NCBI GenBank assembly: GCA_001839685.1
Contig: MLAK01000519.1
Span: forward strand, 21,124 to 85,123
DNA from: Tritrichomonas foetus
Taxonomy: Eukaryota; Parabasalia; Tritrichomonadida; Tritrichomonadidae
Reading direction: 5' to 3'
DNA: 64,000 nucleotides
A program made the translations under genes and the position numbers. The notes beneath the pieces were generated by a model, which was not told the origin of the DNA, did not search any database, and saw only the letters and a program-made list of their open reading frames with translations. Shown here piece by piece: positions 1 to 11,300 of the stretch (position 1 is its first letter; each line of letters begins with the position of its first letter).

Positions 1-61
1 GAGGAGTATTATTGATAAAGAGGAATATTATTGATAACGAGGAGTATTATTGATAAAGAGG
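1..61. repeat. 19-bp minisatellite, three units
   Basis: Three consecutive 19-bp units of the form GAGGAGTATTATTGATAAA, differing at two positions, followed by the first bases of a fourth. The array begins at the window edge, so its true length is unknown. It lies downstream of the Cys-rich gene at 149-772 and has no coding potential that I can see. Confidence 0.9.
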
Positions 62-148
62 CCAGCTCAGATAACCATACAATCGAATTAGAATTTTAAA
101 TGATTTTCATTCATTTTATTTATTTTACCATACAAAAAAACAAAAACT

Positions 149-772
149 TCATTCTTTATCAACTCGACTTGAAGTACATCCACAGCAACTTACACCGCAA
201 TCATTACAAGAGTTGCACGTGATATACTCCTGGCCCAAGAAGTTTCTACTTATCATGCAGCCTTCGCATCTCATGTATCTTCCGCCGCAGCTTCTGTGGC
301 ACTCTCCAACGACGGGCTTCATGTGCTTGTCCTTGTTGAAGGAAGGATCGACCAGACAAATGCAGCAGCAGCACAAAACGGTTTCTTTTTTCTTAATTTT
401 ATCTTTTTTGCCCTTTTTGTGAGGCAAATCGGCCGCAGTGTCGGCTTTCGGATATGGATTTGCTGCATGAACAACATAAACGTCATTTGGTACAACATTT
501 TCTGAAGAAAATTGATTTCCTGGCATATTTTGCATATATTGAGCAGGGGGGATGATTTGTTGTTGTTGTGGCTGTCCACCATATGGTTCATGGTACTCCA
601 TTGGTGGCTGTTGTCCCATTCCTGGCTGCTGAGGAAAAGGCTGTCCTGGTGGGATATTTGCTGGAGGTTGATTTGGCGGGATTTCGGGTGAATAAGGATA
701 TCCTTGTTGTGGAATATATACTTGCGGCTGTGCAGGTCCATAAATTGGCGGCGTATATGGACTATTCGTCAT
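149..772 (-). CDS. Pro/Gln-rich protein with Cys-rich C-terminus
   Basis: This 207-residue protein is not a family I recognise. Residues 1 to about 90 are rich in Pro, Gln, Gly and Tyr and look disordered. A basic patch (KKGKKDKIKKK) near residues 119-129 leads into a C-terminal segment of about 75 residues with 15 cysteines in CC, CxC and CxxC arrangements, starting at a CCCCIC cluster. That spacing suggests metal binding or, less likely, acylation of the Cys cluster. There is no signal peptide and no membrane helix. The start is a true ATG, and codons are more GC-rich than in most neighbours, often a sign of higher expression in such genomes (inference). No function is proposed. Confidence 0.8.
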   Translation of the reverse strand: MTNSPYTPPIYGPAQPQVYIPQQGYPYSPEIPPNQPPANIPPGQPFPQQPGMGQQPPMEYHEPYGGQPQQQQIIPPAQYMQNMPGNQFSSENVVPNDVYVVHAANPYPKADTAADLPHKKGKKDKIKKKETVLCCCCICLVDPSFNKDKHMKPVVGECHRSCGGRYMRCEGCMISRNFLGQEYITCNSCNDCGVSCCGCTSSRVDKE

Positions 773-1684
773 TAAAAAAAAGGGATGATGAAGAAAATAA
801 AATGACGATTTAGTTATTACTTTTTCTTTGAATATTTAGTTGATATTTCTCAATCCATATTCAAAACATTCCAATGGAGTTTCTTTTGAATGATTTCTCA
901 ATAGATAACTTTTTGATTGATATCATAGAAAAAATATGGCAAATTTAGGTCAAAATAATTGATAAATATGGTGAAATAAGAAAACATTTCAATACGCTTG
1001 AAAATTAACGGTGATACCGTACTTTTCTACCGGAGTTGAATTTTGAATGACCTCAAAACTAGTTTAAGTGATATGAATTGAAATGAAAAAGAAGTTCATA
1101 TGATGAGTGCTTATTTTTTCGTGATGTTTTGTATTTGAATGTAAATTAGAACTTTCATCATGAAAAAAATTCCAAACAATCACTACATTGTGAAAAATTG
1201 TGATTTGAAAAGATTAACAATAGATATTGCACTAGTGTTTCACAATCAAGAAATGATTGAAGCAACCGAAAAATATTCCAAAAGAAGAACTTAACTGACA
1301 ATCAAACTATCAAATCTTAACCTAGATTTTATTTCATTTATTATTATTCTTTGACCTTATATTCTAGAGATGATTGAAACATATTGGTTTCACTTCGGTC
1401 ATAAATGTACTCATTACTATTCAATGAGTGTTCTGTAATAGAACTATATGTAGATATAACTAATTATGAAATCATTAAACACTTTCTTTACTTTTGGTTT
1501 TTATCAATCAATAGCCCTCATCTATGATATGTTTTATTCTGATGTGGATTAATGAGATATTTTAAAACTCGATCAGCCTTAATAAAAGAAGTGAACATGT
1601 TCAAGAATAAGTTGTGGCCTTGGTTTGGCCGACACAATTGTTGAACTGAAGGATATAATAAAGAATATAGAATTTCAAAAATTT
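773..1684. other. intergenic, no gene seen
   Basis: About 0.9 kb of AT-rich DNA between the 5' end of the Cys-rich gene and the 3' end of the first ABC gene, both on the minus strand. I see no ORF with coding character, no tRNA-like fold and no clear repeat. Confidence 0.6.
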
Positions 1685-3412
1685 TTATGAATCAATAATG
1701 AGATCTCTTGATCCTAAATGGGCAATCCACATTCTTTTATATAGTGGACACTTTTCTAGAAGTTCTTCATGCGATCCTTGAGCGATAATTGCACCTTTTT
1801 CAACAACAACAATATTGTCTGAGTTCACAATTGTTGATAAGCGATGAGCAATAACAATCAGTGTCTTCTCATGAATAAGTTTACTAATTGCTTTTTGAAT
1901 TATTGCCTCATTTTCTGGATCAATGTAAGCAGTGGCTTCATCAAGAATGATAATTTGGGCTTTTTTCATCATTGCTCTGGCAAGGGAAATTCTTTGTCTC
2001 TCACCACCAGATAAATGACATCCGCCATCACCAACATAAGTATCTATTCCATTTTCAAGAGTTTTTACAAATTCCGAACATCCTGATTCAAAAATAATCG
2101 ATTCTATTTCATCATCTGTTGAATCAAGTTTGGCCATTCTAATGTTATTACGAATAGTATCATTATATAGATAGCAGTCTTGTGAAACATACGATATCAT
2201 TTGAGATGCTTGATTGAGGGGAATATCTTGAAGATCAATTCCATCAATTTTTATTGAACCAGTCTTTACCTCCCATAATGATGCAATTAGTTTAGCAATT
2301 GTAGATTTTCCACTTCCTGATGGTCCAACTAGAGCTGTAACTTTTCCTTGTGGAATATTAAGATTGATATTTCTTAAAATTTCATCTTTCTGATATGAGA
2401 AAGAAACATTTTTTAACTCAATATTAGTAGAGTTAATTGATACAAACTTTGTTGGTCGTTGGATATCTTCTTGATCGAGAATAACACCAAAATCATCAAT
2501 AATTGCTCCAATTTTGGCAATATAATCTGTATATGACATCGCTTGAATCAATGGTGGTATTATTCCTTGAGAAATGAGGATAAAATCAATAAATTTTTCT
2601 AATGAAATGTAGCCATTAATATAAAAAACACAGCCAAATGGTAAAACAGTTAATAGAACACTAGGACTTAATCCAAGTCCAATAACAAAATAAAATTGTG
2701 TGTCTTTCATCCATTGAATAGCAAATTTTGCTTTATTTGATACCGATTGAATAAACTTTTCATATGATTTCGTAGATTGATTAAAGGCTTTAATAACTTC
2801 AATTCCATTAATATATTCAACAACTGTTGCATTACATTCTTTCCCAGCATGAACAAAAGCCCTAAATTTAGTATCATAATCTTTCATCATCCCCATAAAT
2901 GCTAAAAAGGAGATAGGTACACAAATTAATGATATTATTGACATTCTCCAATCTAAGTAAAAGAAATACAGTATCATTACAAGAGGGGAAAACAAGTTTG
3001 ATGTCATTTCTGGAACTACATGGGCCATAATTGGTTCAATTTGATCAACTTTTTCGACTATTGAATCTTTAAACATTCCAGATGGAACAGTAAGAAGGAA
3101 ACCAAGTGGAATACTTGCTAATTTATCTGTCAATGCTAGACGAATTGATGTAATCATTTTAAATGTTGCTATGTGGGAAATACTAGTTGATGCCAATGCT
3201 CCAACAATACCTATAACATATCCAATGGCTGAATATAATAAATATTGCCTACATTCTTCTTTTCTGATAAATCCAACAATCATTCTTGAGACAGCAAAAT
3301 ATGGAACTAAGTTTCCGATGGTACCAATCATTGCTAAGATTATTGATGCAAGATAATTTATCCAACTGCCTTTTGAGAATTTCAAAAGTCTTTGAGTTGC
3401 AGTCTGCTTCAT
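1685..3412 (-). CDS. ABC half-exporter, bacterial YbtP-like
   Basis: A half-size ABC exporter of 575 residues: an N-terminal six-helix membrane domain (residues about 15-310), then one nucleotide-binding domain. Visible motifs are Walker A GPSGSGKST (near 362), a Q-loop in YVSQDCYLYNDTIRNN, signature LSGGERQR (near 466), Walker B IIILDEA and H-loop IAHRLST, so the ATPase site is complete. The D-loop reads ATAYIDPENE, like bacterial siderophore-type heterodimeric exporters (YbtP/YbtQ family) and unlike the other ABC pair in this window. I start at the in-frame ATG at 3412, preceded by AATC; the longer frame begins with GTG. It is head to head with the half-transporter at 3841, and the two probably form one heterodimer. 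Substrate unknown. Bacterial origin by transfer is inference. Confidence 0.92.
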   Translation of the reverse strand: MKQTATQRLLKFSKGSWINYLASIILAMIGTIGNLVPYFAVSRMIVGFIRKEECRQYLLYSAIGYVIGIVGALASTSISHIATFKMITSIRLALTDKLASIPLGFLLTVPSGMFKDSIVEKVDQIEPIMAHVVPEMTSNLFSPLVMILYFFYLDWRMSIISLICVPISFLAFMGMMKDYDTKFRAFVHAGKECNATVVEYINGIEVIKAFNQSTKSYEKFIQSVSNKAKFAIQWMKDTQFYFVIGLGLSPSVLLTVLPFGCVFYINGYISLEKFIDFILISQGIIPPLIQAMSYTDYIAKIGAIIDDFGVILDQEDIQRPTKFVSINSTNIELKNVSFSYQKDEILRNINLNIPQGKVTALVGPSGSGKSTIAKLIASLWEVKTGSIKIDGIDLQDIPLNQASQMISYVSQDCYLYNDTIRNNIRMAKLDSTDDEIESIIFESGCSEFVKTLENGIDTYVGDGGCHLSGGERQRISLARAMMKKAQIIILDEATAYIDPENEAIIQKAISKLIHEKTLIVIAHRLSTIVNSDNIVVVEKGAIIAQGSHEELLEKCPLYKRMWIAHLGSRDLIIDS

Positions 3413-3840
3413 GATTTTATTACAAATAAAATAACTCACATGAATTGAAGTTTGTGGGAAAGAATTGAATGTTTTCGTTTCACTTTATTTTTGTGGGCAT
3501 TCTTGTCGAAATAAATTGAGAAGAATCATAGAAATAATATCTATCTATGAAAAATAATACCGAAATGAGCGCCCTATGAGAGTGAGAATTATATTATTTT
3601 ACCACTTAAAGCTGTCATTTCTTTTTCGACATTGTTTAGTAAGTAATTCTTTTCAAAAACAACTTTCTCATTTATTTTTCCTCAACCATTGGTAGATAAA
3701 AAAAATTCTGTGTTTCTTAGAATATATTGACACTTCATTAAAAATTGTGAATTGGATCCTTTACAATATATTTTTTTTTCTATTAACACATTGAAATTGA
3801 TGTGATTCTCATAATTCATATCACATAAAGCTTATTCATC
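3413..3840. promoter_or_regulatory. shared region between divergent ABC genes
   Basis: A 428-bp AT-rich spacer that must hold the promoters of both divergent half-transporters. The right-hand gene has TTCATC directly before its ATG (TCA at 3836-3838). The left-hand gene has AATC directly before its ATG, giving a TCATG context. Known trichomonad initiators have the core TCA+1Y(T/A) close to the start codon, so these are plausible transcription starts with very short leaders. No other motif stands out. Confidence 0.4.
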
Positions 3841-5628
3841 ATGATTCAAACCATTAACAAATTTTTTCATTTCGCAGGAGAAAGAAAAAACGATCTAATC
3901 AAAGGCTTGACATTTGACTTTGTGAAATCTATGATTCAAGGTCTCAATATTTTTGTAGTGACATATATTATTCAAGCAATTTCTGATGGAACGATTTGCT
4001 ATCAAAATGCAATTAATTCTTTTCTTATTTTACTCTTAATAATGGTGATTTCGATTGTCTTAGACTATCAATCTAGTATTTTAAAATATTGTTCCAGTTA
4101 TTTAATGGTTGCTGATCATATGGTGCAAATAGGTGAAAGAATGAAATATATTCCGCTTGGATATTTTGATCAAAATAGTTTGGGTGAAATTACTCACACT
4201 TTAACTAGTTCAATAACAGATATTGAAGATATTGCTCCCAATATCGTCATATCAGTAATTCAAGGATTTTTACAAATCATTTCTTACATAATTATTTTAA
4301 TTCTATTTGATTATCATGTATCTCTGATTATTATATGTGCTTTATCTCTATTTATTGTCAATCAAAATCAATTGCATAAAAAAACAAGGAAAGTTGCCCC
4401 AATCAGAGAGAAAGCTATAGAATCTTTAAATAGCGCATCTTTAGAATTTATCCAAGGAATGCAAGTTGTTCGTGAATATAATTATGGACAACAATCAAGT
4501 CAGAGGATTCACAAAACTATTAAAGAATGTGAAAAAATGAATTTAGCACTTGAATTTGCTGTAATTCCTTCTTCTTTTATTCAATCCCTGATATTGAAAG
4601 GCTTTTCAATTATAATTGTTGCCTATGCATTTTACTTTGTCAATGATCTAGTGAAATGTATTACTTTAATGATGATTTCATTTAATATTTTTGATAAATT
4701 GAACAGAGCTGGCCAATTAAGTGCATTAATTGAAACTATAGATGGTGCTTTTGATCGAGTTGAGAGATTGAACAAAACTCCATTAATGGATATTGATGGA
4801 AATGAAGTTAGTTTATCAACAAATAATCAAAGCTATATTTCAGATGGTATGAACTATTCCAAATCAGACAACAAAGATTATCAAATAATAGGAGAAAATA
4901 TATCATTTTCTTATAATGAAAAAAGGAAAAATGTTATTGATAATGTCAGCTTTAAAATTAAAAAGAATACTTTGACAGCCATTGTTGGTTCTTCAGGAAG
5001 TGGAAAGACGACATTATGCAATTTAATTGCTAGATTTTGGGATATAAATTCTGGAAGAATATTAATTAATAATTATGATATCAGTAATATAAAACTTGAT
5101 TGCTTGATGTCCAATATTAGTATTGTATTCCAAAATGTTTATCTATTTAATGATTCAATCAGAAACAATATAAAATTTGGAAAACCATCAGCAACACATG
5201 ATGAAATTGTTGATGCTGCCAAAAGAGCTTATTGTGATGATTTTATTAGTGAATTTCCCGATGGATATGAAACTGTTATTGGTGAAGGCGGATCAACATT
5301 ATCAGGTGGTGAAAAACAAAGAATTAGTATTGCAAGGGCACTTTTGAAAAATGCATCAATTATCATTCTTGATGAAGCTACGGCAAATGTTGATCCAGAA
5401 AACGAAGATAGATTACAACAAGCAATTGAAGAATTAACAAAGAATAAAACAGTTATTGTAATTGCTCATCGTTTAAAAACTATCAAAAATGCTGATCAAA
5501 TTATTGTAATGAATCATGGAAGAATAGAAGAGCGAGGGAACCATGATGAATTAGTGAAAAATGCAGAAAGTCAATATGCAAAACTGGTAAATGCCAGAAA
5601 AGAGGCAATTGGATGGAGAATCGCTTAA
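3841..5628 (+). CDS. ABC half-exporter, bacterial YbtQ-like partner
   Basis: A half-size ABC exporter of 595 residues with membrane helices over about residues 15-300 and one ATPase domain. Motifs: Walker A GSSGSGKTT (near 382), SIVFQNVYLFNDSIRNN around the Q-loop, signature LSGGEKQR (near 486), Walker B IIILDEA (near 507), D-loop ATANVDPENE and H-loop IAHRLKT. All catalytic residues are present. It resembles the second subunit of bacterial heterodimeric exporters (YbtPQ type), and its divergent neighbour at 1685-3412 resembles the first, so a heterodimer is likely. The ATG start directly follows a TTCATC initiator-like motif. A short asparagine- and serine-rich insert lies near residues 320-345, between the membrane and ATPase domains. 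Confidence 0.93.
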   Translation: MIQTINKFFHFAGERKNDLIKGLTFDFVKSMIQGLNIFVVTYIIQAISDGTICYQNAINSFLILLLIMVISIVLDYQSSILKYCSSYLMVADHMVQIGERMKYIPLGYFDQNSLGEITHTLTSSITDIEDIAPNIVISVIQGFLQIISYIIILILFDYHVSLIIICALSLFIVNQNQLHKKTRKVAPIREKAIESLNSASLEFIQGMQVVREYNYGQQSSQRIHKTIKECEKMNLALEFAVIPSSFIQSLILKGFSIIIVAYAFYFVNDLVKCITLMMISFNIFDKLNRAGQLSALIETIDGAFDRVERLNKTPLMDIDGNEVSLSTNNQSYISDGMNYSKSDNKDYQIIGENISFSYNEKRKNVIDNVSFKIKKNTLTAIVGSSGSGKTTLCNLIARFWDINSGRILINNYDISNIKLDCLMSNISIVFQNVYLFNDSIRNNIKFGKPSATHDEIVDAAKRAYCDDFISEFPDGYETVIGEGGSTLSGGEKQRISIARALLKNASIIILDEATANVDPENEDRLQQAIEELTKNKTVIVIAHRLKTIKNADQIIVMNHGRIEERGNHDELVKNAESQYAKLVNARKEAIGWRIA

Positions 5629-8373
5629 TAAATAGAGATATATCGAATAATATCGACTTTTTTCCCCAGGGAGTGAGCTCATTGATTTTTTTCCTTCTCC
5701 TCGTGAACAATAATTCAATAAAAGCTATTTTTCTTTTGAATATTGGAATTACCTAAACTTTCTTTTAAGGGAGCAGTAGCTTTGATTGAATACATTTTCA
5801 CGGTTATTTTTTTGAATTAAAATTAATCGTATTTTAGAATCACTATTTGATCTCATTAAATGTCGATGTTGTGTCGATAATTTCAAGAAGTTGTGAAACA
5901 TGAAGTATGTAATGTAGGGTATAAATTTAAATAAATGCTATTGACATAATAAACCTCAACTTTGAAACATATGATATGGAAAATGGAAATTTTTATGAAT
6001 AATATACCATTAAAAGGATTTAAAGAGTGTTTTTATTTTCTACATGCATACTAATGGATATTGTATAAAAAATTCATCAATATTATCAAGAAAAAAGTAA
6101 TTTTGAAAGCGAAAAATAATAATAATAATAATATCTTGTTATGATTTCATTTATTTCATTATTTTTTTGATTAAAATATTTTTAATTAATATCTATATTA
6201 TTGTCAATGGTTATACTACAAGATATAATTGTTGTATTCGCAAATATTAGAATATTAAAAAGAAATATTCAAAAAAAATTTAATATCAAAGGTGAAATAT
6301 TTTAGATAATTGAATAGATAAAGGTGAAATTGATGAATATTTTCGGCACCTGTTTTTTTTGTGGGGAATGTATACAGACAGTTTTTGTACTGATATTCTA
6401 TTTTATAACATTGAGATATATTTATTTCTTGGAGATTAGATGAATCATGAATTTTTAGAAGATACATTATTTTGTCTGTAACATTTTATTTTGTTGAAAA
6501 CATGACATCTTTTTTACTCTTAATAATTTATATTAATCATAAATAATATGAATATCAAAGTAACTAGAGGATAAACGATTTAAATCAGAAAATAAGAATT
6601 ATCGTAGTTTTGGAAATATTTCTAGCTGATATTTTGTGAATATATATTTCATACATATTTTTATGTATATATATCATAAATTATAAAGGGAAAGATATAA
6701 ATAGAAACCGCTAAACACGAAGAATAAAATGGAAAAAAGTGAAAAAAATTGAAAGATGTTTCCATTTTTGTCCGTTATTTTTTATCTTCTACTTTATCTA
6801 AAGGAATATAATTATTTTCANAATAAAAACCATATCAAATANATATAAATATATTATTATATATTATAATACANTATAAAANCTTAAATATATATATTAA
6901 CCTAAATATTCCTAATTTATATCTCAATCTTACAATTTCATATTTTATATGTAAATATCTTACTTAATTTATGTGTATTCATTTCAATAATGATTAATAT
7001 CCATCTATTATCAAAATTTATAATATAAAAAATATTGAATAAACATATTTATTTAATATTCATCGTGTAANATTCATTTTATTNATGAAAAATTGACAAG
7101 AGTACCAAATTCGAATTTTTTTTTCTGAGAGAATAATTTTTTTTGTGAGAAGATATGTTAATTATAAGGTCATTTAAATTCAATTCATACGTTTAAAGTA
7201 TTCAATTCCCCAAAATTTATTTTAATAATATCTTGATGAATAGCTAGAATTTTTTAATAATTATTTCATTGTCATGTATCCTAACATTCATCATATCATA
7301 AAGCATGCATAGNTAAATTCCATTGATTTTCGCCATATTCCGTATCTCAATAATTTCTCCGGCGAATTTTTTTTAATCGAGATATGTTATTCTACACCCA
7401 TATATTTCCCGACATNTTTTCAATTATAAGTCCCAATTTTAATAACTAGAATAAATGCTAATTATCTTTTGTGATGATTCTTAATTTTGTTATTTGATCT
7501 GGTCATTACATATTTAACAGCCCTNGCTACCTTCCTNCATATTCCATTTCTCTCTACANCTATTATCTCTCTCACAAACATCAAATCAAAAAATTGAATT
7601 AAAATGGCGGTTGCCACTGCTCCCTTAAAGATCTTTTAACCATCGAGCTAAAATTTGAAATAGAGTATGAACAGCCCATATTATACTACAAATTTGTTTT
7701 CACCTTTTTAAAACCATGTTCCATCCAAACTTATCATTAAAATATTTTCTTTTCTAATTAATTATATTTTTTCATGATCATATCATTTAAACTACATCCA
7801 TTATTGGTTACAAATTAATAATTTTTATTAAAATTGGCTACTTGAAAAATGGTTTGTTGTAGGGGTAATATGCGTGTAATAGGGGTTTCTATTGTTAGTC
7901 TAATGATTTTTATAAAAATTGATTATTTCACAATTTTCATTGTTAAGATATAAAGGATGTTTGATTCCAGGGGTCATAACGCTTCTTTTCATTGAATGTT
8001 ATTCAATATATTTTTGTTGTCAATACTTGATTACTCATTAATTGCAGAAATATCATAAAATTTGGGTATTATCATGGTCAAATATTGAGATAAAGATGTT
8101 TTGTTTTTGTTGTTTCTGAACAGTTTTTAAATATTTCCGAATATCTTGACTAAAGTTGGAACAATATATTATTTTTACTTTGTATAAATACAAATATATT
8201 TTTTTATTTTTTAAAAGTGCATAATATATCCAATATATTTTTAATTAATTAAGATAAAACAATAAAAATTTTATGAATTTACATCACTTATTTCTAACAT
8301 TTTGAAAAGATTTTGATCGGTACGATTACTCATATCGTTGGTGAAACTTTTTAAGAACATCATCAGATTTTCC
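5629..8373. other. 2.7-kb AT-rich gene-free stretch
   Basis: The longest gene-free interval in the window, with extreme AT content between about 6 and 8.3 kb. No ORF has convincing coding character; the longest candidates are short and start with non-ATG codons. Eleven isolated N calls cluster at 6821-7559, which suggests reads from several similar copies or alleles were merged here. A pair of inverted motifs flanked by TA bounds 5768-7625 and is listed separately. An initiator-like TCATATC lies at 8330-8336, upstream of the SCYL2-like gene. Confidence 0.6.
5768..7625. mobile_element. possible decayed TA-flanked inverted-repeat element
   Basis: AGGGAGCAGTAGC at 5768-5780 and its inverted copy GCCACTGCTCCCT at 7613-7625 match at 12 of 13 positions. 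Each is flanked on the outside by a TA dinucleotide (5766-5767 and 7626-7627), which is the target duplication made by Tc1/mariner elements. The ends begin with AGGG, as do those of the MITE at 62862. No transposase frame survives inside. With inverted repeats this short, chance is a real alternative. Confidence 0.25.
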
Positions 8374-11300
8374 ATGAAAAGTTCGCTTTCTTCACACTAC
8401 AATGGAATCGAGACGTACTCGTCGTATAAGTTTTTCGATTTGTACAAAGCAGTTCATACCGCATCCAAAATCCCTGTCATTCTATGGGAATTAAATATCG
8501 GTCGAATCAAAAACTCCGAAAAATACTCAAAATTTTCTGAAGACCAAGTCTCTGAATTTCTAAATAAATATAGATACAGTTTAAATGCTCTCCAGCGCAT
8601 CCGCCACCCGAATATTTTGCGAATATTTGAAATTTCCGATGAAAGCGAAAATTTGTGTTTTTCTTCAGAAATAATCGAAAAAACTTTAGATGACCAAGGA
8701 TACTCTCAAAAAAGGGAAATATCTAACAAAATGCAAAAAAATGAATTTACATCTGATGAAGCACTTTTTATTGCTTCACAGCTTTCTGATGCTTTATCTT
8801 ATTTACATAATGATCTCCATGTTGCCCATTTTGCTGTATGTCCCGAAAATATCTTTCTCACACCAACATTTGATTTAAAACTTGCAAATTTGGTTCATTT
8901 TGGTAAATTTGAAAATTTGAATGAAACTGAGCCAAATATTTATCCAATTAGTGCTTCTATCTTTGATAATAATGAATGTTTTGTATCACCAGAAATTAAA
9001 AACCATCAAAATGTAACAGCAGCTTCTGATTCTTATTCATATGCATTAACAATTATTTATACCTATACAAAAAGCTTAAATGAAAATGAGAATAATTATC
9101 AAGATTTAAGAAACAAAATTGATTCTGATTTAATTCCAGCTGACATTAAACAAATTTTACAAAGATGCTTATCGGAAACGATTTCAGAAAGGCCAATTTT
9201 TTCAGACCTTTCAAATTCACCAGTTTTGGCACCTTTAATCATCAAAGTTTTGAATTTCATAGATTCAATTCAAGAAAAACCACTCGAAAATCGCCAATCA
9301 TTTTATCGAGGACTTGCTGGTGTGATTGGTGAATATTCTGAAAGACTCATTCTTCTTAAATTTTTACCTATTTTGGTTAATGATGTTATTGAAAATAACG
9401 TGTTGTTCGAGCAATTGCTTCCAATGATTTTAAAAGCTTCTGAAAAATTATCCCAAAAAGACATAGATACCGAAATCATTGGAAAATTAATATCTTTTAA
9501 AGAAGCACAAAACTTTTTCTTTGATTGCGTTTCATCTTCTGATAATATTGATTTAATCTTGGCAATTTTGTTCAATGTGACAAAAAATAAAGAAACAAAA
9601 GAAAAATCAAATGAAATTTTAGAAAAATTAATTGAAATTTCAACTGATTTGGAATTAGATGAGTTTAAAGAAAAAATAATTCAACCAATTTTTAATGAAA
9701 GTCACATAGAAACAGCTGCTTTTGTGTTAGATGAAATTGACAAATTCGAAGATGAAGAAATTTTTGTAATAACAATTATTTTCCAAGCCTTGGAGTTCCA
9801 AAACGAAAAAATTCAGAAAAAAGCAAAGAAATTAATTCCAAAATTATTCGAAATTGGTCAGAATATTAAATTTAGAAGTTTTGAAGCCCTGATTTTAGAA
9901 CCATTAATAAAAAATGACAAATGTTATCAAAAAATAACAAAACGTAAAATTTTAGGAAGTTTTGAAGAAATTGAATATTTAATTTCGATTATTGATCATT
10001 TAAAGAGCGCAAACAGAGATAATTATATTGATGTATATCCATATTTAATCAAAATTCTTGAAGAAAAAGATAAACAAGAAATTATTCTAAAATACATCGA
10101 AAAATACTTTGATTCTGATGAAAAATTTGCTTTAGAATTTATTAATAAATTCTTTTGTTCCAAAAATACTAAAAACCTACCAGAAAGAATGCCAAAATTA
10201 GTTAAAATAGTTGCATATAAAACATTTAATCATCAAAATCAGTCATTAAAAGATAAATCCCCACTTTTAATTCCACCTCTTTTTGAAACAATAAAAAATG
10301 ATGATAGCGTTAATGACGTCGAATTCCAAGCGAATATTATAAATCCTTTATTTTACACTTCTTTAGAATTTGCACAAACTGTTGTTCATAATGCGACTGT
10401 TTTTCTGGATTCAACAAATTCCAATTCGCATTCTTCTCAACTTCTTAATTTAATTTTTAAGATAGCATTGAGTTATGAAGATGAAGAAATAAAGAAAGAT
10501 TTAAGTGAATTATTGCCAAGAGTTATTGGATCCTCTGAATTTGAATTTGATTTAAATGAAGATATTATCAAAGTAATGCTCAAAACAACGGATGGAACAC
10601 TTAAATTGATTCATAATTTATCAAAGCTTAAGGCAAACCTTCAGATTTATGCAATTGAAAATATAATTCACTCTCATGAAACTTTAGTTGTTCAAAATCA
10701 TCAAATAATTCTTGATTGCTTTATTGAAATAACTAACTCTGACGAATTCTGTCAAAAATATCAAATAACAGAAAGTGAAACTCATAATCAACTAATTGAG
10801 ACAATTATTAATCCATTAATTTCGCAGAAAGAATGCTTGGATTATTTGATTTCTAATTTTGATAAATTCAAACAAATAAAGATTCAATCCATATTTTTAC
10901 AGGTTATTTCAACAAATGAAAATCCGGAGATCCAAAAGCTGACAACACGCCTGCTTGAAAAATCCAATCTTACCACTCAAGATATTTTACATTATGTAAA
11001 TATTTTTATTGATAACAGAGAAATTGTCCTTTCTTTCTTAAAGAAGTTAGAAAGAAATGTTGAAGTAAAGTTCGTGAATGAAGTTATAAAATTACTTAAA
11101 CAAATATATGAAAATAATTCTGAAAATGATTCACCTGTATTACATGAACTTGTAAATATTCTTGTTTCTTTACCTCTTCTATCCAAAAAAGTTTCTATCG
11201 GTATTAATTTGGCTCTTGATTTATTAGAACGTGAATACTTTGTAAACGATGAATACGAAAAACTTTTGCAATTCATGGAAAACACAATTCAAGAAATTCG

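Noticed and set aside
8338..8373. Upstream extension of the SCYL2-like gene
   Set aside because: The longer frame starts with TTG. Nuclear eukaryotic genes start with ATG, and the first in-frame ATG is at 8374.
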